Source of the DNA: JBAVQS01 sp049694275
Lineage (GTDB): Bacteria; Chloroflexota; Anaerolineae; UBA4142; SHND01
DNA length: 24,978 nucleotides
Direction: 5' to 3'
Assembly: GCA_049694275.1 (NCBI GenBank)
Contig: JBAVQS010000344.1
Location: 1 to 24,978 of the forward strand
Of this stretch, positions 1 to 7,724 are shown piece by piece (the first letter of the stretch is position 1; every line of letters starts with the position of its first letter). The notes beneath the pieces were generated by a model, which was not told the origin of the DNA, searched no databases, and worked only from the letters and a program-made list of their open reading frames with translations. Both the position numbers and the translations under genes were made by a program.

Positions 1-526
1 TGAAATAGGTATAGCTAAAATGGTCCTGTCCTGCCAGCGCGCCGGTGTGAATCGTGATCTGGTCAAAGGTCCCCTTGCCCAGTTCGCCCAACTGGGTCGC
101 GGCGATGGAATCGGGGCTGACCTTGAACTTGTTATGAATGTCCACGCTGGGAATAATCTCGCGGATAATCCCCTCTTCCTGGACGGTTGCGCCCTTGTAC
201 GGCTCGGTGCGCACAATCTCGGCCCCATGCGGTTTGCCGCGCGCCTGAAGGAGCTTGTCGGCATAGCCCTTGTCGATCTTGTTCCCGACCGCCGCGCGGG
301 TTGGTCTCGGTTTGGCCGGCGCAAGCACAATCGCGTCGTCGACCGAAACGGCCTTTAAATAGCCGGTGCAGCCATGCTCCGGCCAGGGCGCGCCGAGTTG
401 ATCGAACAAGATTTTCAGCCCGTGATCGCAGGTGAGATAATAGACGGAATCGCCGCAGTATTTGCAGCGCATGGGAAAGGTACGCGCGTGACAGGCCACG
501 CCGTGGTCGCTCTGGTTCGTATTCAT
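1..526 (-). CDS. Zinc-ribbon hypothetical protein, C-terminus cut by window edge
   Basis: The reading frame opens at an ATG at 526 and stays open to the window start, giving 175 visible residues; the C-terminus is outside the window. An in-frame TAG lies 15 bases upstream of the ATG, so the start is well bounded, although no good ribosome site is seen. The N-terminal third carries a likely zinc site: Cys21-x2-Cys24, Cys33-x-His35 and His51-x-Cys53. The rest is a Lys/Arg-rich linker followed by a small beta-rich region. I do not recognise a named family. It is divergent from the DinB-like gene and probably shares the 527-652 promoter region with it. The function is unknown. Confidence 0.65.
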   Translation of the reverse strand, partial: MNTNQSDHGVACHARTFPMRCKYCGDSVYYLTCDHGLKILFDQLGAPWPEHGCTGYLKAVSVDDAIVLAPAKPRPTRAAVGNKIDKGYADKLLQARGKPHGAEIVRTEPYKGATVQEEGIIREIIPSVDIHNKFKVSPDSIAATQLGELGKGTFDQITIHTGALAGQDHFSYTYF

Positions 527-604
527 ATTTCTCGACAAATTCTAGCATTGACTGCGGAGGACGTCAAAGACAAAACCGGGCGAAAGGTTTCCATCCGGGG
601 GCGA

Positions 605-647
605 TTGACCATTGATGCCCAAAATGCTACTATAGAGGGGAAGGAGT
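605..647 (+). promoter_or_regulatory. Sigma70-type promoter and RBS for the dinB-like gene
   Basis: TTGACC at 605-610 and TACTAT at 628-633 are separated by 17 bases. The ribosome site AAGGAG at 641-646 lies 6 bases before the ATG at 653. Transcription would start near 640, giving a very short leader. Confidence 0.55.
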
Positions 648-652
648 CAACC

Positions 653-1147
653 ATGAATCGTCAGCACACACAATTGATCGAACGAATCCAGGAGAGCAGC
701 AAAGAGCTGCTCGATTATGTCGCGCGCCTGCCGGAAGCGGAACTCTATCGCGCGCCGGGGGGCGACGAATGGTCGATGCATGCCATCCTCGCGCACCTGC
801 GGGACACCGAAGAGCATGTATTTCTCAAGCGGACGCAGCGCATCCTGAGTGAAAAAGAAGCGCCCCGGGTCGAGAATTTCGACCAGGAAAAGTGGAATCG
901 GGAGCATTACTCGGCTCAGGAACCGCTCAAGAAAATCCTCGGCGATTGGCGCAAGGCGCGCCGCAAATTCGTGGCGCTGCTCGGCAAGACACCGGACAAG
1001 GAATGGGCCCATTACGCCATTCACCCCGAATATGGCAAGATTTCAATCGAATGGCTCGCCACCCACAACTATAGCCATACCCTGGAGCATCTGCACCAAC
1101 TGCTCGAACGGCGCGAGCGCGACATCCTCAAACAATTGAACGGGTAG
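653..1147 (+). CDS. DinB/YfiT-like putative metal-dependent protein
   Basis: This 164-residue protein matches the DinB-like four-helix-bundle superfamily in length and pattern. A His-rich helix near residues 43-55 (HAILAHLRDTEEH) and a second one near 142-153 (HNYSHTLEHLHQL) supply the usual metal-binding histidines. Members include thiol-dependent S-transferases and many uncharacterised proteins, so no substrate can be assigned. The frame is open further upstream to 374, but that part lies antisense to the zinc-ribbon gene. The ATG at 653 has an AAGGAG site six bases upstream and a good promoter. The stop is only 7 bases from the next gene, so the two are probably co-transcribed. Confidence 0.8.
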   Translation: MNRQHTQLIERIQESSKELLDYVARLPEAELYRAPGGDEWSMHAILAHLRDTEEHVFLKRTQRILSEKEAPRVENFDQEKWNREHYSAQEPLKKILGDWRKARRKFVALLGKTPDKEWAHYAIHPEYGKISIEWLATHNYSHTLEHLHQLLERRERDILKQLNG

Positions 1148-1154
1148 GAGCGCC

Positions 1155-1775
1155 ATGAACAATCCAATCAAGATTGCAGTACTGGGCAGTGGGAATATCG
1201 GCGGGACGCTGGGCGCAAAATGGGCGGCCGCGGGGCATATCGTGGCCTTTGGCGTTCGCAATCCCGCCAGCGTCAAGGCGCAGAGCGCGCAGTCTCAGGC
1301 GGGGGAAAACGCCCGATTGACGGGCTTTGCCGATGCGATTCAGTCAAGCGAGGTCGTCGTCATTGCGACGCCGAGCGGGACGGTGGACGCGCTGCTGGCG
1401 GAACACGGCGGTCTGCTGAACGGCAAGCTCGTCGTCGATACCACCAACCGGTTCGGGACGCCGGTCATCAATCACCTTGCCGAGATTGCGCAAGCGGCGC
1501 CCCAGGCGCGCGTCCACCGGGCATTCAACTCGCTCGGCTGGGAGTGTTTTGCCAACCCCGTCGTCAATGGCACACAGGTGGACCTGTTCTATTGCGGGCC
1601 GAACGACGAGACGCATCCGGTGATGGAACAGCTCATTACCGATGCCGGGCTGCGGCCGGTCTATGTCGGCGGCCTGGAAACGGCGGCCATCGTGGATAAT
1701 GTCGGCGCGCTCTGGGTGACGCTGGTGTTTCAGCGCAAGATGCCGAGGCACATGGCGCTCAAATTGATTCAATAG
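1155..1775 (+). CDS. NAD(P)-binding F420-dependent NADP oxidoreductase family protein
   Basis: This 206-residue protein starts with a Rossmann dinucleotide site, GSGNIGG at residues 11-17, followed by a VRNP segment that would contact the NADP phosphate. The fold resembles the NPDG/F420:NADPH oxidoreductase family (about 200-230 residues), with a VVIATPSG strand and a VDTTN loop. Related bacterial proteins often act without F420, so the cofactor partner is unclear. The ribosome site TAGGAG overlaps the stop codon of the DinB-like gene, indicating translational coupling in a two-gene operon. Function beyond a redox role is not assignable from sequence. Confidence 0.8.
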   Translation: MNNPIKIAVLGSGNIGGTLGAKWAAAGHIVAFGVRNPASVKAQSAQSQAGENARLTGFADAIQSSEVVVIATPSGTVDALLAEHGGLLNGKLVVDTTNRFGTPVINHLAEIAQAAPQARVHRAFNSLGWECFANPVVNGTQVDLFYCGPNDETHPVMEQLITDAGLRPVYVGGLETAAIVDNVGALWVTLVFQRKMPRHMALKLIQ

Positions 1776-2065
1776 CCCGCAAAGCGAGCGCTTATAACCG
1801 GCAGGGCGACCAGTAGTGCATCAACATGAACCTGCGGGGTTGAGCTATACCTATTGCACTGGGCCAGCGTATATGCCGTCCTGCAAATTCATCATGTTGA
1901 TGCACTAGCCTGCGCAGCTCGAACGCCGGACGCCGCTCCACTGGCTCCGGCGCAATATCCAGGCGAATATTCGGCATGCGCTTGAGCGCATTGCCAAAGC
2001 GATTTCGCCCTTTTGCCGCGCCAGCGGCGCGCTCGGGCAGTCGTGGGTGTACTTCTAAAATCCCC
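1776..2065. other. Intergenic region without a convincing gene
   Basis: Between the oxidoreductase and the zinc-ribbon membrane protein lies about 290 bases with no ORF that has a start, a ribosome site and a recognisable product. It contains the 1814-1907 inverted repeat. Downstream of that, an open plus frame at 1909-2058 ends at TAA but lacks a start codon. It may be decayed coding sequence. Confidence 0.5.
1814..1907. repeat. 94-bp element bounded by 16-bp perfect inverted repeats
   Basis: Bases 1814-1829 (TAGTGCATCAACATGA) are the exact reverse complement of 1892-1907. The 62 bases between the arms carry no gene. The structure could be a small MITE-like insertion or a remnant of an insertion sequence. 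I see no clear target-site duplication, and no second copy is visible in the window. Confidence 0.5.
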
Positions 2066-2072
2066 CTGGTAG

Positions 2073-2081
2073 TGTTATAAT
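2073..2081 (+). promoter_or_regulatory. Extended -10 promoter for the membrane zinc-ribbon gene
   Basis: TGTTATAAT forms a perfect TATAAT at 2076-2081 with a TGn extension. The -35 position (about 2053-2058, TTCTAA) is weak, as is common for extended -10 promoters. It lies 84 bases before the start codon. Confidence 0.55.
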
Positions 2082-2165
2082 GTCGCCGCTCGACCGTGGG
2101 TGCTGGACCTGACGATGAGGCCCGCGTCTGGCGCCCCGGTCGGATTTGAACAAGGAGATAGTCTA

Positions 2166-2822
2166 ATGCCGCAATTGCCCGATCTTACTGCACTGTTGGC
2201 CAGCCTCAGTCGAATCCTGGGACTCTTTACTGCATTCCTCGGGGCCTACCTGCTTGCCCTTTCCGTAAGCATGATCATCTGGACCTTTCGCGATATCCGG
2301 TCGCGCTCGCGCGACATTTTCGCTCAGGTCCTCGCCGTCGTACTCGTCATTGTTTTCAATATTGCCGGTCTCCTGCTCTATTTTATCCTCCGCCCCCGCG
2401 AAACCCTGTCCGAAAAATACGAGCGCGAGCTGGCCGGAGAGGCGATGCTGCAGGAAATTGAAGAGCGGCAGGTGTGTCCGGTCTGCCATCACAAGATCGT
2501 GGCCGAATACCTGGTCTGCCCGAACTGCCATACCAAATTACACAAAAAGTGTGAGCACTGCGGCCGAGTCCTGAACCTGAAATGGAACGTGTGCCCGTAT
2601 TGCGCCGTGCCGCAAGCGGTGCCCGCGGCACCCAAGGCAGTCGAGACACCGCCGCCCCCGCCGACCTGGAAGCGCGAAACGGCCCCGCCGCCCAAGGCGC
2701 AGCCCGTCGCTACTGCGGCGGCCATGCCCCGAGCGGTGACCCCACCGCCCGATGGCAAACCCGAATCGGCCCCCGAACCGGCGCCGCTCGCCAATCCGTT
2801 GGCGCCCCCCGAAGCTAGCTAA
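2166..2822 (+). CDS. Membrane protein with double zinc ribbon
   Basis: The chosen ATG at 2166 has AAGGAG at 2152-2157 and gives 218 residues. The frame extends upstream to 2100, but without a comparable ribosome site. Two transmembrane segments (about residues 15-40 and 52-75) form a hairpin resembling the phospholipase D-nuclease N-terminal membrane domain. A charged linker follows, then two zinc ribbons: Cys104/107/118/121 and Cys129/132/143/146. The last 70 residues are rich in Pro and Ala and are probably disordered. Such proteins may be membrane-tethered adaptors, but no function is established. The gene is followed directly by a strong terminator. Confidence 0.75.
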   Translation: MPQLPDLTALLASLSRILGLFTAFLGAYLLALSVSMIIWTFRDIRSRSRDIFAQVLAVVLVIVFNIAGLLLYFILRPRETLSEKYERELAGEAMLQEIEERQVCPVCHHKIVAEYLVCPNCHTKLHKKCEHCGRVLNLKWNVCPYCAVPQAVPAAPKAVETPPPPPTWKRETAPPPKAQPVATAAAMPRAVTPPPDGKPESAPEPAPLANPLAPPEAS

Positions 2823-2862
2823 AAACAAGACCCGAAGGGTAAAGCCCTTCGGGTCTTGTTTT
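2822..2862. terminator. Bidirectional intrinsic terminator
   Basis: An 18-bp perfect stem (2822-2839 with 2845-2862) encloses a 5-base loop. The arms are A-rich on the left and T-rich on the right, so the hairpin ends with a U tract in both directions. It separates the zinc-ribbon gene from convergent pyruvate kinase. Confidence 0.9.
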
Positions 2863-2878
2863 ACGTCCGTCCCATCTG

Positions 2879-4291
2879 CTATGGCACGTGCCGCACCTGA
2901 AGCATATTCGTGCGACCGGGCGCTCCGGGGGGAACGCCTGCGGTCAGCACCACACGGTCCCCGCTCCGGGCCGCGCCCACGGCGCACACCTTGGTCAGCG
3001 CCATGTGAACGAGCGTCTCCATATCCGCTTCTTCCGGGACGAGCTCGGACTGCGCTCCCCAGACCAGCGCCAGGCGGCGGCGAGTCTTGTCGCTGGTCGT
3101 CACCGCCAGCATTGGGATGTTGGGGCGATGCCGCGAGACCATTCGGGCGCTATAGCCGCTGGTCGTCAGCGTCACAATCAGCTTGGCGTGGACCTGTTCG
3201 GCCACATCGACCGTGTTGAGTCCGATGGCATCGGTGATCGACATCTCCTGGTCCAGGCAATCCGGCGCAGTAATGACGTGCGCCGGCAGGTTCCTTTCCG
3301 TAAACTCGGCGATGTGCGCCATTGCCCGGACCGCCTCAACCGGATAGCTGCCCACCGAGGTTTCTCCCGAGAGCATGACCGCGTCGCTTCCGTCGAGGAT
3401 GGCATTGGCAACATCGCTCGCCTCGGCGCGCGTCGGCCGCGGGTTGTGAATCATGGATTCGAGCATCTGGGTGGCGGTAATGACCGGTTTGCCCAGCTTG
3501 TTCGCCTTGTGAATGATCTGCTTTTGATAGATCGGCACCTGCTCGGCCGGCAGCTCGACCCCCAGGTCTCCGCGCGCGACCATCACTCCGTCCGTCACCT
3601 CCAAGATGGCGTCGATTAGAGCCACCGCTTCGGGTTTCTCGATCTTGGCGATAATCGGAATATCCGCGCCGCGCGCCGCCAGCCGCAGGCGGAGGTCGAG
3701 CACATCTTGCGGCTTGCGCACGAACGAGAGCGCCATGTAATCAAAATCCTGGTCGACGGCCCAATCGGCGTCCTCGGCGTCCTTTTCCGTGAGCGCCGGA
3801 ATGGGGAGCGAAATGGAAGGGAGATTGACCCCCTTGTGTGAGCTGAGCGTCCCGCCGGTGACGACCCGGGCCTCGATCCGCTCCGGCGTGGCCGTGAGGA
3901 CCTGGACCTCCAGGTTGCCGTCGTCCATCAAAAAGTGGTCGTCCGGTTTGAGCACATCGCCCAGGAAGGGAAAAGCGAGCGGGATCGCGCCGTCGGCTGA
4001 ATCCTTGCCCAGGGCAAAGGCCACCGTCTCCCCCTGCGCCAATTCTACAGACCCGTTCGGAATCTCGCCGACCCGAATCTTGGGCCCTTGCAGGTCTCCC
4101 AGCAGCGCGATGACGGCGTGTTCTTCTGCGGCGATGCGGCGTACCAGTTCGACGCGGCGGGCGTGATCCTCGCGCGTGCCATGCGAAAAATTAAAGCGCG
4201 CGACGTTCATTCCCGAGCGAATGAGCGCCCGCATCCGGTCTTCCGAGTTCGTGGCCGGGCCGAGCGTGCAGACAATTCGTGTGCGGCTCAT
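2879..4291 (-). CDS. pyk: Pyruvate kinase
   Basis: Pyruvate kinase transfers phosphate from phosphoenolpyruvate to ADP in the last step of glycolysis. The 470-residue length matches bacterial PykF-type enzymes without the extra C-terminal phosphohistidine domain. Visible signatures are the N-terminal RTRIVCTLGPA strand, the ARFNFSHGT substrate loop, the catalytic lysine and metal site in IIAKIEKPEA, the VARGDLGVELP metal loop, the ITATQMLESM and PTRAEASDVANA segments, and AVMLSGETSVGSYP. The C-terminal domain is the usual allosteric Rossmann-like unit. The ATG at 4291 follows an AGGAG site. It is divergent from the iron permease gene, with 173 bases between them. Confidence 0.97.
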   Translation of the reverse strand: MSRTRIVCTLGPATNSEDRMRALIRSGMNVARFNFSHGTREDHARRVELVRRIAAEEHAVIALLGDLQGPKIRVGEIPNGSVELAQGETVAFALGKDSADGAIPLAFPFLGDVLKPDDHFLMDDGNLEVQVLTATPERIEARVVTGGTLSSHKGVNLPSISLPIPALTEKDAEDADWAVDQDFDYMALSFVRKPQDVLDLRLRLAARGADIPIIAKIEKPEAVALIDAILEVTDGVMVARGDLGVELPAEQVPIYQKQIIHKANKLGKPVITATQMLESMIHNPRPTRAEASDVANAILDGSDAVMLSGETSVGSYPVEAVRAMAHIAEFTERNLPAHVITAPDCLDQEMSITDAIGLNTVDVAEQVHAKLIVTLTTSGYSARMVSRHRPNIPMLAVTTSDKTRRRLALVWGAQSELVPEEADMETLVHMALTKVCAVGAARSGDRVVLTAGVPPGAPGRTNMLQVRHVP

Positions 4292-4338
4292 AAGGATCTC
4301 CTGGCAGAATGACGTTCAAACCTTTTACTCTTTTTTAA

Positions 4339-4367
4339 TTGACGCTGGTTGCCGGGTATGATAGACT
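4339..4367 (+). promoter_or_regulatory. Possible promoter for the FTR1 gene
   Basis: TTGACG at 4339-4344 and TAGACT at 4362-4367 are 17 bases apart. The -10 match is moderate. The position in the pyk/FTR1 divergent spacer supports it. No clear Fur-type box is visible. Confidence 0.3.
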
Positions 4368-4464
4368 GGCTTGACGGTGGCTGGCGCCGGGCAATGGCGC
4401 CCCGCGCGTACTCATTATATCGCCAAGAACGAGATTGGCGCAACTTGTGGGAGGTTCCCTCGGT

Positions 4465-5316
4465 ATGATTTTCCTGAATGTGGCTGCGGTTCTGATCGCG
4501 TTTCGCGAAGGCCTCGAAGCCGCACTCATCGTCGGCATCCTGCTGAGCTATGTCAGGCGTATCGGGCGCGCCGACCGAGCGCCGCTCGCCATTCTGGGCG
4601 TGGTCGTCGCCGTCCTCAGCAGCGCGGTGCTCGCCGTGCTCATGAACCGCGTGGGCGCAACCCTCGAAACGCCGTACGAGCAGCTTTTCGAGGGCACGAC
4701 CATGCTGCTGGCCGTCGGCGTCCTCACCTGGATGATTTTTTGGATGCGATACCAGTCGCGTTTTATGAAACGCGAACTGGAAGCACGCGCCCAGACGGCG
4801 ATTTCGACCGGCGCCGGGTTCAGTCTCTTTGCGCTCGCCTTTCTCTCGGTGTTTCGCGAAGGGATTGAAACGGCGCTCTTTCTCGCCGCAAACGCCTTTG
4901 CCGCCGACGGGCTCAGCACGCTCCTGGGGGCCCTGCTCGGGTTGGCCTGCGCCGTCGCCGCCGGGATCGCCATCTATGGGCTCGCCGTCCACATCAATCT
5001 CAAGCTGTTCTTTGACGTCACCAGCATCTTTCTGGTCCTCTTTGCGGCCGGGCTGTTGGCGCATGTCGTGCATGAATATCAAGAGATCGGCCTGCTCCCG
5101 ATGCTCATGACCCCTGCCTGGAATACGGCCGCCTGGTTGAGCAACGAATCCCCGCTCGGCTCGATCCTGAATTCGCTGGTCGGCTATAACGCCGAACCCT
5201 CGGTCCTTGAAGTGATCGGCTATGCCCTCTACTGGGTCGTCATTGTGCTGGGAGTTCACTGGTGGACGCAGCACCTGGCAAAACGGCTCTTGCCGCCGGC
5301 CCCGGTTCGACACTGA
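4465..5316 (+). CDS. FTR1 family iron permease (EfeU-like)
   Basis: This is a polytopic membrane protein of 283 residues. It has two copies of the FTR1 iron-binding motif, FREGLEAAL near residue 14 and FREGIETAL near residue 132, each within a transmembrane helix. In yeast Ftr1 and bacterial EfeU these REXXE motifs carry ferric or ferrous iron across the membrane. The frame begins at a TTG at 4435, but the ATG at 4465 is preferred because GGGAGG lies at 4449-4454 and the protein then starts with its first membrane helix. No EfeO or EfeB partner is present nearby, so it may act as a stand-alone permease. The bacterioferritin gene downstream offers an iron store but is not in the same operon. 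Confidence 0.88.
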   Translation: MIFLNVAAVLIAFREGLEAALIVGILLSYVRRIGRADRAPLAILGVVVAVLSSAVLAVLMNRVGATLETPYEQLFEGTTMLLAVGVLTWMIFWMRYQSRFMKRELEARAQTAISTGAGFSLFALAFLSVFREGIETALFLAANAFAADGLSTLLGALLGLACAVAAGIAIYGLAVHINLKLFFDVTSIFLVLFAAGLLAHVVHEYQEIGLLPMLMTPAWNTAAWLSNESPLGSILNSLVGYNAEPSVLEVIGYALYWVVIVLGVHWWTQHLAKRLLPPAPVRH

Positions 5317-5339
5317 GCCCGCGCGGTTGGCCGCCGGCG

Positions 5340-5381
5340 CAATAAAAATCGGGTGGACGTGGGTCCACCCGATTTTTATTG
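5340..5381. terminator. Bidirectional intrinsic terminator
   Basis: A perfect 19-bp stem (5340-5358 with 5363-5381) has a 4-base loop. The outer stem is AATAAAAATC/GATTTTTATT, which supplies U tracts in both directions. It lies between the convergent iron permease and glutamine synthetase genes. Confidence 0.9.
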
Positions 5382-5402
5382 CAAGATCAGCGCACGGATT
5401 CC

Positions 5403-6893
5403 TTATGCGTCGTAATACATATAGAATTCGTACGGGTGTGGCCGCAGTCGCACCGCATCCACTTCCTTTTTGCGCTTGTATTCGATCCAGGTCTCGACGA
5501 CATCCTTGGTGAACACATCGCCCTTGAGCAGGAAATCGTGGTCTGCTTCGAGCGCCGCGAGCGTCTCGGCGAGTGAGCCGGGCACCTGCTTGACGTGCTT
5601 GCCCTCTTCCGATTCGTACAGGTCTACATCCATCGGCTGACCGGGGTCGATCTTGTTCTGGATCCCGTCCAGGCCGGCCATCAACAGCGCGGCAAAGGCA
5701 AGATAACCGTTCGTCGACGGGTCTGGCGGGCGATATTCCAGGCGCTTGGCCTTGGGGTTGGTCGAGTACATCGGGATGCGCACGGCCGCGCTCCGGTTGC
5801 GCCGCGAATAGACGAGATTGACGGGCGCTTCATAGCCGGGGACCAGGCGGCGATACGAGTTGGTCGTCGGCGCGCAGATGGCAAGCAACGCGGCCGAGTG
5901 CTTGAGCAAGCCGCCGATGTACCAGAGCGCCATTTGCGAGAGCCCGGCATAACCGTTCGGGTCGGCGAACAAGTTGACCCCGTCCTTCCAGAGCGACTGG
6001 TGGACGTGCATGCCCGAGCCGTTATCCTGAAAGATCGGTTTGGGCATAAAGGTCGCGGTCTTGCCGTGCGCCCGCGCGACATTCTTGACAACGTACTTGT
6101 ACATCTGGAGCGAATCGCCCATTTTCGTGAGCGAGTTATAGTGCATGTCGATCTCGCACTGCCCGGCGCCGCCCACTTCGTGATGATGCACCTCGACCGG
6201 CACCCCGGCCTGGATGAGCCGGAGGATGATCTCGGAGCGCAGGTCCTGGAGCGAATCCAGCGGCGCGACCGGGAAATATCCCTCTTTGAAACGCGGGCGA
6301 TACCCCAGGTTCTTGTGCCCATGGTCGAGCCCGCTGTTCCACACCCCTTCGTCGGCGTCTACATGGTAATACCCCTCATGCGAATTCTGATCAAAGCGCA
6401 CGTTGTCAAAGATAAAAAACTCGGCTTCCGGGCCCCAGTAGCTCAAGGTGGCGATGCCGGTCTGGGCGAGATAGCCCTCGGCCTTTTGCGCAATATACCG
6501 CGGGTCGCGCGAATAGGGCTGCCGCGTGATGGGGTCGACGACATTCCCGACCAGGCTGAGCGTCGGAACGGTGCAGACCGGATCGTGAACGGCGGTGGTT
6601 GGATCGAGCACGAGCATCATGTCGCTTTCGTTGATCTGCTGAAAGCCGCGGATACTCGAGCCGTCGAATCCGGCGCCCTCGGTGAAAAGAGTCTCGCTCA
6701 ATTCCGTCACCGGAATGGAAAAGTGCTGCCAGGCGCCGAACAGATCGACGAATTTCAGATCGACGATCTGCAGCTTTTCGCGCCGGGCAAACTCGATCAC
6801 TTGCCCCGGCGTCGTAAAGGGCACGGCTTTCTCATCCCCGCTGAGCGGTTTCAGCACCGGCAGGGCAAGTTCTGTCTCTTTCAGGTCTAACAT
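5403..6893 (-). CDS. glnA: Glutamine synthetase, type I
   Basis: This enzyme makes glutamine from glutamate, ammonia and ATP. The 496-residue protein aligns by eye along the whole E. coli GlnA sequence: FDGSSIRGF, NESDM, the YWGPEAEFFIFD metal-binding strand, VEVHHHEVGGAGQCEID, the KTATFMPKP and NGSGMHVHQS active-site segments, and PTTNSYRRLVPGYEAPV. Tyr426 sits at the position of the adenylylation tyrosine (E. coli Tyr397) in an altered context, DLYESEE instead of NLYDLPP, so adenylylation is possible but uncertain. The N-terminus carries about 24 extra residues. The ATG at 6893 has GGGAGGA upstream, whereas the longer frame to 7025 overlaps lysE and has no support. It lies 62 bases downstream of lysE and may be co-transcribed with it. 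Confidence 0.96.
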   Translation of the reverse strand: MLDLKETELALPVLKPLSGDEKAVPFTTPGQVIEFARREKLQIVDLKFVDLFGAWQHFSIPVTELSETLFTEGAGFDGSSIRGFQQINESDMMLVLDPTTAVHDPVCTVPTLSLVGNVVDPITRQPYSRDPRYIAQKAEGYLAQTGIATLSYWGPEAEFFIFDNVRFDQNSHEGYYHVDADEGVWNSGLDHGHKNLGYRPRFKEGYFPVAPLDSLQDLRSEIILRLIQAGVPVEVHHHEVGGAGQCEIDMHYNSLTKMGDSLQMYKYVVKNVARAHGKTATFMPKPIFQDNGSGMHVHQSLWKDGVNLFADPNGYAGLSQMALWYIGGLLKHSAALLAICAPTTNSYRRLVPGYEAPVNLVYSRRNRSAAVRIPMYSTNPKAKRLEYRPPDPSTNGYLAFAALLMAGLDGIQNKIDPGQPMDVDLYESEEGKHVKQVPGSLAETLAALEADHDFLLKGDVFTKDVVETWIEYKRKKEVDAVRLRPHPYEFYMYYDA

Positions 6894-6955
6894 TCGATAA
6901 TCCTCCCAGGAATTTTGTCCCAGGAACCACAGCGTTCCGGAAACCAGATTTTGGT

Positions 6956-7576
6956 TTATACGAACAGCGTCGAGAGCACGCGGGCGGCAACGCTGACCCC
7001 AAACCCCGCGAGCAAGAGGCCACACAGAATCGACACGATGCGAAAGAGCCGGGGCGACAACAGGCGCCGGCCGCGCTCGATCAACCCAGCCAGGACGAAG
7101 GACCAGAGCAGGGAACCGAGCATAAAACTGGCAAAGAGCAGCGGCAGGTCATCCGCCGTCCGCAGCCCTATCGCCACAAGCGAACCGCCGAACGAAACCC
7201 AGAAAGCAATCGCCCAGGGGTTGGTGAGTGAGAGCAACATGCCCGAGACGAACGCCTCCCGGTACCCGCCGGTTTCCCCGGCGATGACCATCTCCAGCGA
7301 CCCGGTCCGAAAAGACTGCCAGGCGAGATACAGCAAAAAGAGCGCGCCGAGCGTGCCGACGACCTCTTGCGCCACGCGCCCCTGCACGAGAGTCGCCAGG
7401 CCGACGAACGCCATCAGCGCATAGGACGCATCGCCGATGAGCGAACCGAGCTGAACCGAGAGGGCATGCCCAAAGCCTCCCCGCACGCCGCGGCGAAAGG
7501 TTTCGGCTGTCACTATGCCGGGTGGAGCCGCAAAGGCCAGCCCCATGGTCATTCCCATAATCAGTAACTGAAGCAT
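6956..7576 (-). CDS. LysE family amino-acid exporter
   Basis: This 206-residue membrane protein has about six hydrophobic segments. It shows the LysE/RhtB hallmarks: an N-terminal segment with FAAPPGIVTAETFRRG, the GDASYALMAFVGLA helix, and SLTNPWAIAFWVSFGG. Family members export amino acids or small solutes by proton antiport; the substrate here is unknown. A TTG at 7594 is in frame, but the ATG at 7576 is preferred. Neither has a clear ribosome site, and the upstream sequence is the T tract of the leader terminator. Its own consensus promoter and attenuator-like leader indicate regulation by premature termination. The downstream neighbour glnA suggests a nitrogen or amino-acid link. Confidence 0.85.
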   Translation of the reverse strand: MLQLLIMGMTMGLAFAAPPGIVTAETFRRGVRGGFGHALSVQLGSLIGDASYALMAFVGLATLVQGRVAQEVVGTLGALFLLYLAWQSFRTGSLEMVIAGETGGYREAFVSGMLLSLTNPWAIAFWVSFGGSLVAIGLRTADDLPLLFASFMLGSLLWSFVLAGLIERGRRLLSPRLFRIVSILCGLLLAGFGVSVAARVLSTLFV

Positions 7577-7586
7577 CGTAGAATCT

Positions 7587-7636
7587 GAAAACAAAAAGAA
7601 GCCTTTGGACGCGGCTAGCCGCGTCCAAAGGCTTCT
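7587..7636 (-). terminator. Leader terminator (attenuator) upstream of lysE
   Basis: Bases 7597-7636 are a perfect 40-bp palindrome, with 20-bp arms meeting at 7616/7617. On the minus strand it is followed by TTTTTGTTTT, making a strong intrinsic terminator only about ten bases before the lysE ATG. Because the promoter lies upstream, this must be a conditional terminator. Confidence 0.8.
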
Positions 7637-7677
7637 CGGCCTTTGACAAGGGTGTATGGCGCTTCAAGGCGCCACAC
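7623..7677 (-). promoter_or_regulatory. lysE leader with competing antiterminator hairpin
   Basis: In the transcript, bases 7647-7639 (GUCAAAGGC) can pair with 7632-7623 (GCCUUUGGAC) across a six-base loop, leaving one bulged G. This uses the 5' arm of the terminator, so the two structures exclude each other. Before it lies a separate hairpin: GTGT/ACAC at 7652-7655 with 7674-7677, plus GGCGC/GCGCC at 7658-7662 with 7669-7673. I recognise no known riboswitch aptamer, T-box or ribosomal leader in it. Confidence 0.55.
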
Positions 7678-7696
7678 TGTTCATTTAACGGACGCT

Positions 7697-7724
7697 ATTA
7701 TATCCCTGTTACGCTAAATGTCAA
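7697..7724 (-). promoter_or_regulatory. Consensus sigma70 promoter for lysE
   Basis: On the minus strand a perfect TTGACA (7724-7719) and a perfect TATAAT (7702-7697) are separated by 16 bases. Transcription would start near 7690, placing the attenuator in the leader and 115 bases before the lysE start. Confidence 0.85.

Noticed and set aside
4..1855. A 13-base word (AATAGGTATAGCT) at 4-16 that recurs inverted at 1843-1855
   Set aside because: Several 13-base matches are expected by chance in a window of this size. One copy is inside coding sequence, and the flanks do not match.
1909..2058. A possible gene remnant ending at TAA 2056-2058
   Set aside because: It is open for about 49 codons with a natural-looking composition, but it has no start and no recognised family. 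It is kept only as a note in the intergenic region.
5595..6890. A 431-codon open frame on the plus strand
   Set aside because: It is the antisense shadow of glutamine synthetase, which matches E. coli GlnA along its length.
7664..7684. A six-codon leader peptide (MNSVAP) in the lysE leader
   Set aside because: There is no ribosome site, the ATG lies only a few bases after the predicted transcription start, and the codons show no run of one amino acid that would suggest classical attenuation.
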